Part shown: positions 1-7,073 of the stretch, piece by piece | Layout of the letters: each line of letters begins with the position of its first letter | Position numbering within the stretch: position 1 is the first letter of the stretch | DNA from: a bacterium | GTDB lineage: Bacteria > JAMCPX01 | NCBI GenBank assembly: GCA_021787655.1 | Contig: JAJYLM010000030.1 | Coordinates: forward strand, 1 to 18,293 | Length of the DNA: 18,293 nucleotides | Reading direction: 5' to 3' | Made by a program: the position numbers and the translations under genes | Notes under the pieces: generated by a model | The model's database searches: none | What the model was told of the DNA's origin: nothing | The model's input: only the letters and a program-made list of their open reading frames with translations

Positions 1-1103
1 AATCGTTGCCGGTCTCCGTGCCGGAATTCACACCTGCATCTGCAGAACAGGCGGTACGGCTGATCGAACAGTCCAGCCGCCCCTTGCTGATCATCGGAAG
101 CCAGGCACTGTTGAATCCGGAACATGCCGGCGGACTGGCCCGGGCGGTCGGCAGTCTTGGCATACCCGTGTATCTGACCGGTATGGCACGCGGCCTGCTG
201 GGAGAAAAACACCCGCTGCAGTTTCATCACAAGCGGACCGATGCGCTTGCGCAGGCAGACCTCGTCGTCCTCGCCGGTGAGCCGTGCGATTTCCGGCTGA
301 ATTACGGGAGGTCTTTCAATCCCGGTGCACGGATCATCGCGGTCAACCGTGACCGGCATGAACTGAGGCTGAACCTGCGGCCGGACCTCGCTGTGCACGG
401 GGATCCTGCCCAATTTTTGATAGCATGCGAGGGTCTTCTGAGAACCCGGTGGACGGGTGATTCGTGGGAACGTGTCCTGATGGACAAGGAGCGTGCACGG
501 GAGCAGGAGATAGAAAAGCTCGCAGGAGAAAAGACCGATTCCATCAATCCTCTCTTTTTGCTGGAGAAGATCCGGTCGGTCATGAACGAGACTTCAGTCG
601 TCGTGGCTGACGGAGGCGATTTTGTCGGCACCGCATCGTACATCCTGCGGCCGGGCAGCCCCATGACATGGCTCGATCCGGGCGTATTCGGCACCCTCGG
701 TGTCGGTGCAGGGTTTGCGATGGGAGCAAAGGCTCTGCATCCTGGTTCGGACGTATGGCTGATCTGGGGAGACGGCGCTGCGGGGTACGGACTTGTGGAA
801 TTCGATACGATGGTGCGGCATAAGATCCCTGTGATCGCGGTGATCGGAAACGACGCCGGATGGACACAGATAGCGAGGGACCAGGTCGAATACCTCAAGG
901 ATGACGTTGCTACGGTACTGCGGTATTCGGATTATCACGGTGTTGCTGAAGGTCTCGGCGCACGGGGGTTTTTGATCCAGCGTCCTGAACAGGTCGAAGG
1001 GGTGTTGCGGCAGGCAATGGAGGCATCACGGTCAGGAACACCCGTCCTGATCAATGCGTGGATCGGCAAGACGCAGTTCAGGAAGGGGTCAATTTCGGTC
1101 TGA
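1..1103 (+). CDS. Thiamine-diphosphate enzyme, 2-hydroxyacyl-CoA lyase/ILVBL-like (5' partial)
   Basis: The frame is open to the left edge, so the true start lies upstream and the N-terminal pyrimidine-binding domain is missing. The visible 366 residues hold the central ThDP-enzyme domain (about 1-420) followed by the pyrophosphate-binding domain (about 560-1060). The latter carries the GDG motif at nt 771 and, about 25 residues on, GND followed by AGWTQ. This GND-AGW block, the later YSDYH and GARG elements and the C-terminal end (T-x-FRKGSI-x-V) recall from memory the eukaryotic ILVBL/HACL2 branch more than true acetolactate synthases, whose motif ends in NN. Known HACLs cleave 2-hydroxyacyl-CoA to formyl-CoA and an aldehyde; that activity is inferred here. 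An oxalyl-CoA decarboxylase or acetolactate synthase paralogue cannot be excluded. The gene converges on the cytochrome operon, with a 165-bp gap. Confidence 0.8.
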   Translation, partial: SLPVSVPEFTPASAEQAVRLIEQSSRPLLIIGSQALLNPEHAGGLARAVGSLGIPVYLTGMARGLLGEKHPLQFHHKRTDALAQADLVVLAGEPCDFRLNYGRSFNPGARIIAVNRDRHELRLNLRPDLAVHGDPAQFLIACEGLLRTRWTGDSWERVLMDKERAREQEIEKLAGEKTDSINPLFLLEKIRSVMNETSVVVADGGDFVGTASYILRPGSPMTWLDPGVFGTLGVGAGFAMGAKALHPGSDVWLIWGDGAAGYGLVEFDTMVRHKIPVIAVIGNDAGWTQIARDQVEYLKDDVATVLRYSDYHGVAEGLGARGFLIQRPEQVEGVLRQAMEASRSGTPVLINAWIGKTQFRKGSISV

Positions 1104-1141
1104 TTGGAAACATGCGCCCGTTCAGACAGCTCTTGTCTTCG

Positions 1142-1166
1142 GAGGGGCATCGTGCACGATACCCTC
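1142..1166. terminator. Possible stem-loop after the ThDP enzyme gene
   Basis: GAGGG (1142-1146) pairs with CCCTC (1162-1166), and ATCG (1149-1152) with CGAT (1157-1160) around a TGCA loop, separated by a small internal bulge. The core is the 12-bp palindrome ATCGTGCACGAT. It lies 39 bp after the stop codon in a convergent gap. No T-run follows, so it is only a weak terminator candidate. Confidence 0.3.
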
Positions 1167-1218
1167 ATCATTGACGACAGTGTCCGGGATTAGCCTTTCC
1201 TGCCGTCATGTCCGTTTA

Positions 1219-1267
1219 CCCCGTTCGTAAGCCACGGCAATTTCAGTCCGGGGACTTTCTAACGGGG
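1219..1267. repeat. Inverted repeat in convergent intergenic gap
   Basis: CCCCGTT (1219-1225) and AACGGGG (1261-1267) are exact reverse complements. The 35 bases between them include a second small dyad, AGTCCGGGGACT. The element ends two bases before the stop codon of the 18-haem cytochrome gene, which reads toward it, so it could form a structure at the 3' end of that mRNA. There is no clear T-tract on either strand. Confidence 0.35.
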
Positions 1268-1268
1268 A

Positions 1269-3272
1269 TTACTTCAATTCCCGGATCACATTCTCGAGGA
1301 TCGTGTCCGTGAGCATGATGTTGTGCAATCCGTTTGCCTTTTCAAGGAACGACAGCTTCGCCTGTGCGTCATCGTAGGCGGCCTTCTTCTTCTTATACTG
1401 GTCTGTGTTCTTGTCCATGCCCTCGAGCTTGATCGCCTCGTTCTTGAGCAGAAGCTCGGCCTGTTCGAATTTGCCAACATACGTACTGTTCCACTTGTCG
1501 AGCAGGTTTCCGTACGACGGAACGTGGCAGTCGATGCAGCGCTTCCTGACACTCGCAGAGACCTGTCCAGGGGTGAGGTGCGCATGGCAGTCGGAACATC
1601 CGACTGTCCCGGACATGGCGTTCGGCGTGTGCGGGATGCCTGAGAAGGGTATGGTTCCGTTATAGAGCGAAGCTGTGCTGGCATGGCACATGACGCAGTT
1701 CGATGTGGACGTATTCTGGTGATGGCAGTTTGCGCACGTCTCGATCTTGATGTTCAGGGCCATCGAATGGTCAGTCGGATGGCACGCTGAACAGTCCATT
1801 CCGAGATTCGTGTGGAAATCGTGCGGGAAGTTGACCCCGAGGGTTTCGAATTTGATGGTTTTCGGCATGCCGAGCGTGCTGTGGCACAAAACCGCGCAGG
1901 AAGCACCGACGCTCTGCAGGGACACCGGTCTGTTCTTCGTCAGGCTGCGGATGCCCGCGAGTGCCGAGGCTTTGTCGAGCATGTCCAGTGAGTTCATCAG
2001 GATCTGCTGCGTATACCGGATGTTGTGGGGTGCACCGGACATCGATATGAAGTGTTCGTTATACCGTGCGCGCCCGATGAGGCTCCGTGCCTCGCGTTTT
2101 TTGACGCCGGACGCAGGTGCAGCGGCGACCGATGCGGCCTCCTTATTGATGGCAGAGCCGACGTAGGAAAGCATGCTGCTGCCGGTCGCTATCCAGTGGT
2201 ACATCAGCTTGTCATAGGGCCTGCCGTGGCATTCGACGCATGCCTGCGCAGTCTCGCGCAGGCTCTGGGCCTTCGTGAGCCTCTGGCTGCCGGAGCTCGT
2301 GCGGATCTTGTTCGGGTGACATCCTTCGCAGCTCACCTGGCTTAAGAACATGGAATCAGGCATATTCGTGGTTTCCGTGGCGCCGAATCCCATGTACAGT
2401 TCGCGCTGGTAGTTGTGACGGTCCTTGTGGCAGTCCGTACAATTGCTTTCCAGCGCCTGGATCATGTGGATTTCGCCGTGGTGCATCGGCCTGTGGCACT
2501 TGCTGCAGGTGATGTGTTCCTTGGTGACATGCGTGTTGTGGACGAACACCGGGTTGTTGTATTTATAGGACCTGTCCTCATGGCACTTGTGACACCGGTT
2601 ACGCGGGACCGATCCCTTGCCCTGGATGACGTCGAGATGGCACTGGTTGCAGAGCATGCCCTTGGTCAGATACGACGTGTGGTTGAACGCCATCCCATGG
2701 AGGTCGACGGTCTTCGTGGGGCTGCCGTGGCACGACGGACAGCCGGTGATAGCCTCGCCGCGCGGTGCGCCGATGAAATGACAGGATATGCATGCATCCT
2801 CGTCCACGACCTTCATGTGCGAACCGTGGGTTACCGACGGATGGCACGTTTCACAGGTCAGCAGCATTTCACGGACGCTCGTGCCGACATGCTTTGCGTG
2901 ATCGAAATAGACCATGTTTTTATAGAAGACAGGCTTGCTGATGTCCTTGAGAGAATGGCACTTCAGGCAGGCGCTGTCCCTGACCACGGTATTCGGGTGG
3001 GGATTGTACATACCGGTCAGTGTCTGGAATTCGAGCCGGGTAAAATAATTGAACCCGAGGTCGTGGCAGGTCGTACATTTCACCCCGCTGTGCACCGAGG
3101 ACTTCCATTCATTGACCGAGGGCTGCATGATGTGGCAGTAGGTGCATGTTTTTGAAGAGCCCGAGAACGCCAGAAAGATGCTGTTTGCAAGGAACCATGC
3201 AAGGAAAACGATGCCTGCCACTGCAGTGACGACCTTGTGCCGCTTGATGAACGCGGATACCGGATTAGCCAT
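1269..3272 (-). CDS. 18-haem membrane-anchored c-type cytochrome
   Basis: The 667-residue protein starts with a short basic cytoplasmic end and one uncleaved membrane helix (about residues 14-37). Seventeen CXXCH motifs follow, with cysteines at 43, 66, 102, 140, 161, 178, 208, 227, 256, 278, 315, 345, 494, 513, 526, 559 and 579. One CX3CH (CAVLCH) starts at 459. The anchor directly followed by two close haem motifs resembles NapC/NirT quinol dehydrogenases, though the rest is not a NapC. Residues 350-458 have no haem motif, and the last 80 residues are charged and probably helical. It should face the periplasm and carry electrons away from the upstream b subunit. It is last in the five-gene minus-strand operon. 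Its ATG overlaps the preceding stop by 8 bp, with AGAGGA just upstream. The final electron partner is unknown. Confidence 0.93.
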   Translation of the reverse strand: MANPVSAFIKRHKVVTAVAGIVFLAWFLANSIFLAFSGSSKTCTYCHIMQPSVNEWKSSVHSGVKCTTCHDLGFNYFTRLEFQTLTGMYNPHPNTVVRDSACLKCHSLKDISKPVFYKNMVYFDHAKHVGTSVREMLLTCETCHPSVTHGSHMKVVDEDACISCHFIGAPRGEAITGCPSCHGSPTKTVDLHGMAFNHTSYLTKGMLCNQCHLDVIQGKGSVPRNRCHKCHEDRSYKYNNPVFVHNTHVTKEHITCSKCHRPMHHGEIHMIQALESNCTDCHKDRHNYQRELYMGFGATETTNMPDSMFLSQVSCEGCHPNKIRTSSGSQRLTKAQSLRETAQACVECHGRPYDKLMYHWIATGSSMLSYVGSAINKEAASVAAAPASGVKKREARSLIGRARYNEHFISMSGAPHNIRYTQQILMNSLDMLDKASALAGIRSLTKNRPVSLQSVGASCAVLCHSTLGMPKTIKFETLGVNFPHDFHTNLGMDCSACHPTDHSMALNIKIETCANCHHQNTSTSNCVMCHASTASLYNGTIPFSGIPHTPNAMSGTVGCSDCHAHLTPGQVSASVRKRCIDCHVPSYGNLLDKWNSTYVGKFEQAELLLKNEAIKLEGMDKNTDQYKKKKAAYDDAQAKLSFLEKANGLHNIMLTDTILENVIRELK

Positions 3273-4188
3273 TGTCGTCCTCTTTTTCTTTTATCATACG
3301 TTCATACTCGAGGGGATGCTCGTCGATCATCTGTTCCTTGGTCAGCTTGCCGTGCCACCAGACCAGGGAACCCGGGAACCTGCTCGGGTTGAAGTGGACG
3401 TTGTAGAAGTGCCAGATCACGATGGTCAGCGTTGCGAGCAGAGCCTCGTCACTGTGCGCCTCGCGTGCGATGTCATAGACATATTTCGGAAAAACGCTCA
3501 GTGCTATATTGTGGAACCACATGATGAGGCCGGACCCGACCATCACGATACCGCCCCAGTAGACCGCCCAGTAATCGAATTTCTCGATATAGCTGAACCG
3601 GTCGAATTTCGGTTTTTCCTTGGCAAAGCCGAAGAAATACTTGATCATCTGGAAGACATCTTTGATGTCCTTGGGTTTTGGCAGCAGTTGCACGAAATCA
3701 CGCCTGCCTTCCCTGTTGAAGATGGTGTACAGGGTATGAAAGACGTAAAATCCGATGAGCAGTACCGCGCCGACCCTGTGGAGGATGCCCTGCGTGGCTA
3801 TGCCGCCCATGACGGACATCATGAACCTGGAGATCGACGAATTGGGAAATTTGATCGGCAGGCCGGTGATGACGAGGATGATGACACTCGAAAACAGCAT
3901 GATGTGCTGTATCCTGAAATAGATGTTGAACCGAAGGAAGGTGTCTTTTTCCCATTCCTTCTTCTTCTGGAGCTTTGCCTTGAGCCGCTGCTGCCTGAGT
4001 ACCAGCGTGCGGATGTTCTTCGTTTTCGCATCAAGGAAGGCGTCCAGATCCCGCACTGCCTCCTGCCGGATCAGACGTTTTGTCTCGTCGTCCAGTTCAT
4101 GATCTCCGGTGCCGGGAATGATACCCGCAGCGTACCGTTCGAGCTCCTCTATGATCTTGTCTTTCGCCGGTCTGTAGTTATCCTTCAT
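3265..4188 (-). CDS. Dihaem cytochrome b membrane subunit with N-terminal cytoplasmic extension
   Basis: This 307-residue protein has four membrane helices of the formate dehydrogenase gamma/CbcB type. Candidate b-haem ligands are H95 (helix 1), H137 (helix 2, in LHR), H245 and H260 (helix 4). H151 and H265 are two further histidines shared with the other stand-alone b subunit at 5308-5991. The family role is quinol oxidation and transfer to a periplasmic c-type partner. Unlike that paralogue it begins with about 85 hydrophilic, highly charged residues that precede helix 1 and are probably a cytoplasmic helix or coiled coil. The ribosome-binding site GGAGAG lies in the last codons of the 9-haem gene, and only 2 bp separate the two genes, so translation is probably coupled. 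It also overlaps the next gene by 8 bp. Confidence 0.9.
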   Translation of the reverse strand: MKDNYRPAKDKIIEELERYAAGIIPGTGDHELDDETKRLIRQEAVRDLDAFLDAKTKNIRTLVLRQQRLKAKLQKKKEWEKDTFLRFNIYFRIQHIMLFSSVIILVITGLPIKFPNSSISRFMMSVMGGIATQGILHRVGAVLLIGFYVFHTLYTIFNREGRRDFVQLLPKPKDIKDVFQMIKYFFGFAKEKPKFDRFSYIEKFDYWAVYWGGIVMVGSGLIMWFHNIALSVFPKYVYDIAREAHSDEALLATLTIVIWHFYNVHFNPSRFPGSLVWWHGKLTKEQMIDEHPLEYERMIKEKEDDNG

Positions 4189-4190
4189 CG

Positions 4191-5318
4191 TTACTCTCCA
4201 CGTTTGTTCTTCCCCTTGGTTTCCCCGGATTTAAATCTTCGGAACAGATCGAGCAGGATGTGAATAAATAACAGCGTCAGGGTGGATATGGTCAATATCT
4301 CGAAAAACATTCCGATATAATACAAAATCCCGTTCGACTTGCTCTTATAGTTTACATGTATCTTACCCTTTGTAAAGTTGACGTTTGCGTCTTTGTGGCA
4401 CTTGCCGCACGTTTTTGCAAGGTTCGCCTTGTTGATCGATGACCGGGGATCGCTCTCGGGCAGAATGAGATGCGCCCGGTGGCAGCTCGAGCAGTTGGCG
4501 ACCCGCACGGACCCGAATTCGTCAGCAATGCCGTGGTAGCTCTCCTTGTACGTACTGATCCTGCCCCCGGGGATGTTGTATTTTCTGATGAGTTCCTTGT
4601 TTTCGTGGCACTTCGAGCAGACGTTGATCACGTTGAGCGGGTAAATGGTCGAGTCCGGGCTGTCCGGCTTCAGGATCAGGTGCTTGCCGTGACATGTGGT
4701 ACACGTGGGAGCTGATTTGATATGACGGTCGAGCAGTGCTGTTCCATGGATACTCTGGACATAGTTGTCGTACTGCGGTTTATGGCACTTGCCGCAGGTA
4801 TAGGCAACGTTCAGATGGCTGACGGTCGACAGGGGTGAGTCCACCTTCTGCACGTTGTGACCGCCGTGGCAGTTCTGGCAGCGCGGGGCCTTGGGGTCCC
4901 CCTGCTCGTCGAGTTTGCCGTGCACGGACTGGAAGAACTCATTCGCGGGTTTTGCACCGTTGGGGTTGTCTTTGTAGTGGCACCGGTAACAGTTGACCGT
5001 GCCCGGTACTTTCATGTGGGGGATTTCCATGACGTCGGCATGACAGTCCGTGCAGTGCAGTTTTGCATGGATTGAGTGCTCCAGTTCAGCCTTGTTGACG
5101 AACAATTCAAGCACCTTGCCGTCCGGCAGTATCTTTTTGAACCCGGGCCTGCCGTGGCAGAGAAGACACTTCTGGTACAGGGGAGGCTGGCTCCATGCCT
5201 TCATCGGCATGAGTACCGCAAGCATGGAAACCGCGGCGGCGGCAATGAATATACGAACAGCGGCGGATGCTTTCGCCGGCCGGGATGAGTGCCCGGAAAC
5301 GGTCATATTATTTTTCAT
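4191..5318 (-). CDS. 9-haem membrane-tethered c-type cytochrome (CbcA-like family)
   Basis: The 375-residue precursor has an extended N-region, a signal sequence (hydrophobic core about 22-40, likely cleavage near AWS-Q) and nine CXXCH motifs with cysteines at 51, 89, 110, 147, 175, 206, 234, 276 and 304. A C-terminal membrane helix spans about 321-345. Haems 4-9 form three two-haem modules, each starting CXXCH-xxH and with exactly 28 residues between cysteines. It is homologous to the 7-haem protein (5988-6854) and the cytochrome c half of the fusion (7074-9080). It probably docks on one of the flanking cytochrome b subunits. The chosen ATG overlaps the preceding stop by 11 bp and has only a weak Shine-Dalgarno. 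An in-frame ATG at 5306, four codons later, is an equally possible start and leaves the signal peptide intact. Confidence 0.92.
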   Translation of the reverse strand: MKNNMTVSGHSSRPAKASAAVRIFIAAAAVSMLAVLMPMKAWSQPPLYQKCLLCHGRPGFKKILPDGKVLELFVNKAELEHSIHAKLHCTDCHADVMEIPHMKVPGTVNCYRCHYKDNPNGAKPANEFFQSVHGKLDEQGDPKAPRCQNCHGGHNVQKVDSPLSTVSHLNVAYTCGKCHKPQYDNYVQSIHGTALLDRHIKSAPTCTTCHGKHLILKPDSPDSTIYPLNVINVCSKCHENKELIRKYNIPGGRISTYKESYHGIADEFGSVRVANCSSCHRAHLILPESDPRSSINKANLAKTCGKCHKDANVNFTKGKIHVNYKSKSNGILYYIGMFFEILTISTLTLLFIHILLDLFRRFKSGETKGKNKRGE

Positions 5319-5991
5319 TTTTTTTATCCGACATCAGTCTGTTATATTCGAGCGTGTGCTCGTGCTGCAACTGTTCCAGTGAGATCGAGCCGTCCAGCCA
5401 TGTCCTGCTCATGGGGAATACCTCGGGATTGAGATGAACATTGTAGAGGTGGAACACGAACAGCACGATGAAGATCATCACCCCGTCCCAGCCGTGGACG
5501 AGCAGGGTCAGGTCGATGGCCCACTTCGGAAGGATCGCCATGGACTGGTTGACGAACCACAGGATCATGCCGGTCATGACCATGACGACTGTACCTGCGA
5601 CGACGCCCCAGTACTGAAGCTTCTGGAGGTAGTCGTACTTGTCGAACTGCGGCTGTCTGCCGGACAGACCGAGATTGTAGGCGAGCTTTCTGAAAAAATC
5701 CGAGAAATCCTTTCCCCGGGGCGTGAGTGCCATGAGTTCGCTGTGTCCTTTGTCCGTGAACGTGACCCACAGGATGTGATACAGGGACAGGAGGATAAGG
5801 ATGATTGCAAAGATCCTGTGGATCAGCCCCCGTACCCATATGCCGCCTTCGATCCGGATGAGCCATACGGAAAAGGGATTACTGTGGAACTTGAGCACGA
5901 GTCCGGTGACCGAGAGCATGATCATGGAGACAAGGAGGATGATATGCTGAATTCTCTGGTTGCGGGAAAGTCTTTCGACGGAATGGTTCAT
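5308..5991 (-). CDS. Dihaem cytochrome b membrane subunit (CbcB-like)
   Basis: A 227-residue integral membrane protein with four helices and histidines placed as in the formate dehydrogenase gamma/CbcB family: H16, H58, H166 and H181 are the likely ligands of two b haems. H72 and H186 are additional conserved histidines near the helix ends. It is read directly after the 7-haem cytochrome with an ATGA stop/start overlap (5988-5991) and has AGGAG about nine bases before the ATG. A seven-haem c plus dihaem b pair is the composition reported for the Geobacter CbcBA quinol oxidase, so this pair is the best candidate for a direct counterpart. That assignment rests on architecture and gene order, not on an alignment I could run. 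Confidence 0.9.
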   Translation of the reverse strand: MNHSVERLSRNQRIQHIILLVSMIMLSVTGLVLKFHSNPFSVWLIRIEGGIWVRGLIHRIFAIILILLSLYHILWVTFTDKGHSELMALTPRGKDFSDFFRKLAYNLGLSGRQPQFDKYDYLQKLQYWGVVAGTVVMVMTGMILWFVNQSMAILPKWAIDLTLLVHGWDGVMIFIVLFVFHLYNVHLNPEVFPMSRTWLDGSISLEQLQHEHTLEYNRLMSDKKNEK

Positions 5992-6854
5992 GACTGTTTA
6001 CTCCTGTTTTTTTTCTTTCTCCTCGTGTTGATGATGTCGACCGCCACGTACAGTACGAAGATCGTGATCAGGATGGTGATGAACCACGTGTAGAAAATAC
6101 GGACGATGTAGGGGCCCTTCTCGCCGTGCTTGCTGACGACGACGTGCACGCGGCTCTTGACGAAGTTCGCAGTGGCGTTGGGATGGCACTTCCCGCACGT
6201 CCTGGCAAGGTTCGCCTTATTGATGGAGGAGCGGGGGTCGCTCGAGGGAAGTATTTCGTGGGTACCGTGACAGGAAGCGCAGTTCGCAGCCCTCAGGTCC
6301 CCGAATTTCAGGGCGATACCGTGGAAACTGTTTTCATAGGTCGTCAGCCGGTTGAGGGGAAGATTATACTGCGCAGCAAGTTTGACCGAGTCATGACAGC
6401 TTGCACAGGTCTTCGGTATGTTTTCAGGATACACCTTTGCACCGGGATTGGTCGTCTTCAGGATACCGTGCGAGCCGTGGCAATCCGAGCACACAGGTGC
6501 CGCAGTGACGCCTTTTTCCAGGGCGTTCCAATGGATACTCCGGGTGTATTTGTCGTAGACGTCCCGGTGGCAGGTCGCACACATCACCGGTATGGCCGTT
6601 TTGGGGATCGGAGCCGCGGAAGGGTGGGGATATCCCGTTATACCGGTATGGCACTGCGTACAGGAGATACCCTTGTGAACCGATCCGGCGAGCGTCGCGG
6701 GGCTGATGTACATGCCGGCCTGTTTGACGTCCGGGTATGTCCGGTAAAACGCCTGGCTGCCGTGACACTGCATACACATGGAATTATCCATACTGTATGC
6801 AGATTTTTGGAAACAAAAAAGCACTACACCGAGCATAAGTATTATTTTTTTCAT
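5988..6854 (-). CDS. 7-haem membrane-tethered c-type cytochrome (CbcA-like)
   Basis: The 288-residue precursor has a short signal peptide (likely cleavage near AYS-M), seven CXXCH motifs with cysteines at 27, 65, 92, 122, 150, 192 and 220, and a C-terminal membrane helix (about 251-275) followed by a basic tail. Haems 4-5 and 6-7 are two modules of exactly 28 residues joined by a 42-residue linker containing Y-x-x-S-F-H. It is the first gene of the minus-strand operon, with AGAGGA a few bases upstream and a near-consensus promoter at 6882-6910. It should accept electrons from the cytochrome b encoded next to it and present them in the periplasm. Confidence 0.93.
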   Translation of the reverse strand: MKKIILMLGVVLFCFQKSAYSMDNSMCMQCHGSQAFYRTYPDVKQAGMYISPATLAGSVHKGISCTQCHTGITGYPHPSAAPIPKTAIPVMCATCHRDVYDKYTRSIHWNALEKGVTAAPVCSDCHGSHGILKTTNPGAKVYPENIPKTCASCHDSVKLAAQYNLPLNRLTTYENSFHGIALKFGDLRAANCASCHGTHEILPSSDPRSSINKANLARTCGKCHPNATANFVKSRVHVVVSKHGEKGPYIVRIFYTWFITILITIFVLYVAVDIINTRRKKKNRSKQS

Positions 6855-6881
6855 AAGGTTCCTCTGTATTGTTCAGAATTA

Positions 6882-6910
6882 TTTATAAATTTTAAAAAGT
6901 GAACAGTCAA
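6882..6910 (-). promoter_or_regulatory. Sigma70-like promoter of the five-gene cytochrome operon
   Basis: Read on the minus strand, TTGACT (6910-6905) is followed after 17 bases by TATAAA (6887-6882). Each hexamer matches the consensus at five of six positions. The expected transcription start near 6875 leaves a leader of about 20 bases containing AGAGGA before the ATG at 6854. No second promoter is apparent inside the operon, where genes overlap or nearly touch. Confidence 0.7.
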
Positions 6911-6999
6911 TCAAAATGTGTTTTGTTGTGCATAAATCTATATTAAATTATGTAAATCTCAGGTACCGGGAAAATGAAGTTGTGGACATATGATAATTA

Positions 7000-7027
7000 T
7001 TGACAATGGTTGAAAGAGAAGTATATT
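7000..7027 (+). promoter_or_regulatory. Sigma70-like promoter of the cytochrome bc fusion gene
   Basis: TTGACA (7000-7005, exact consensus) is followed after 16 bases by TATATT (7022-7027, five of six). The predicted start near 7034 gives a 40-base leader before the ATG at 7074. The promoter faces away from the minus-strand cytochrome promoter about 90 bp to the left, so both transcripts could respond to one regulator. Confidence 0.65.
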
Positions 7028-7036
7028 GTATACAAT
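7025..7036. promoter_or_regulatory. 12-bp perfect palindrome over -10/start site (possible operator)
   Basis: ATTGTATACAAT is its own reverse complement. It overlaps the end of the -10 hexamer and the predicted transcription start of the bc fusion gene, where a bound repressor would block initiation. A chance palindrome in AT-rich DNA is the alternative. Confidence 0.4.
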
Positions 7037-7055
7037 TGTATTTCAAAATAGAGAT

Positions 7056-7061
7056 AAGGAG
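7056..7061 (+). promoter_or_regulatory. Ribosome-binding site choosing the ATG at 7074
   Basis: AAGGAG ends 12 bases before ATG 7074, a rather long but usable spacing. A TTG at 7026 in the same frame would lie within the promoter and add 16 residues ahead of a normal signal peptide, so it is not used. Confidence 0.6.
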
Positions 7062-7073
7062 ATAACACGATTC

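Noticed and set aside
1269..3272. Octahaem nitrite/hydroxylamine reductase or NrfA identity for the 18-haem protein
   Set aside because: No CXXCK catalytic haem motif is present, and the haem number and single N-terminal anchor do not fit those enzymes.
3142..4263. Long open frame (373 codons) on the plus strand opposite the second cytochrome b gene
   Set aside because: It is the antisense of a clear membrane cytochrome b, has no recognisable domain or ribosome-binding site, and is rich in the Asp/Glu/His runs expected from reading hydrophobic helices backwards.
6901..6960. Possible FNR/CRP-type site (TTGAT or TGTGA halves) near the cytochrome promoters
   Set aside because: Half-site-like words occur, but no correctly spaced pair of half-sites was found.
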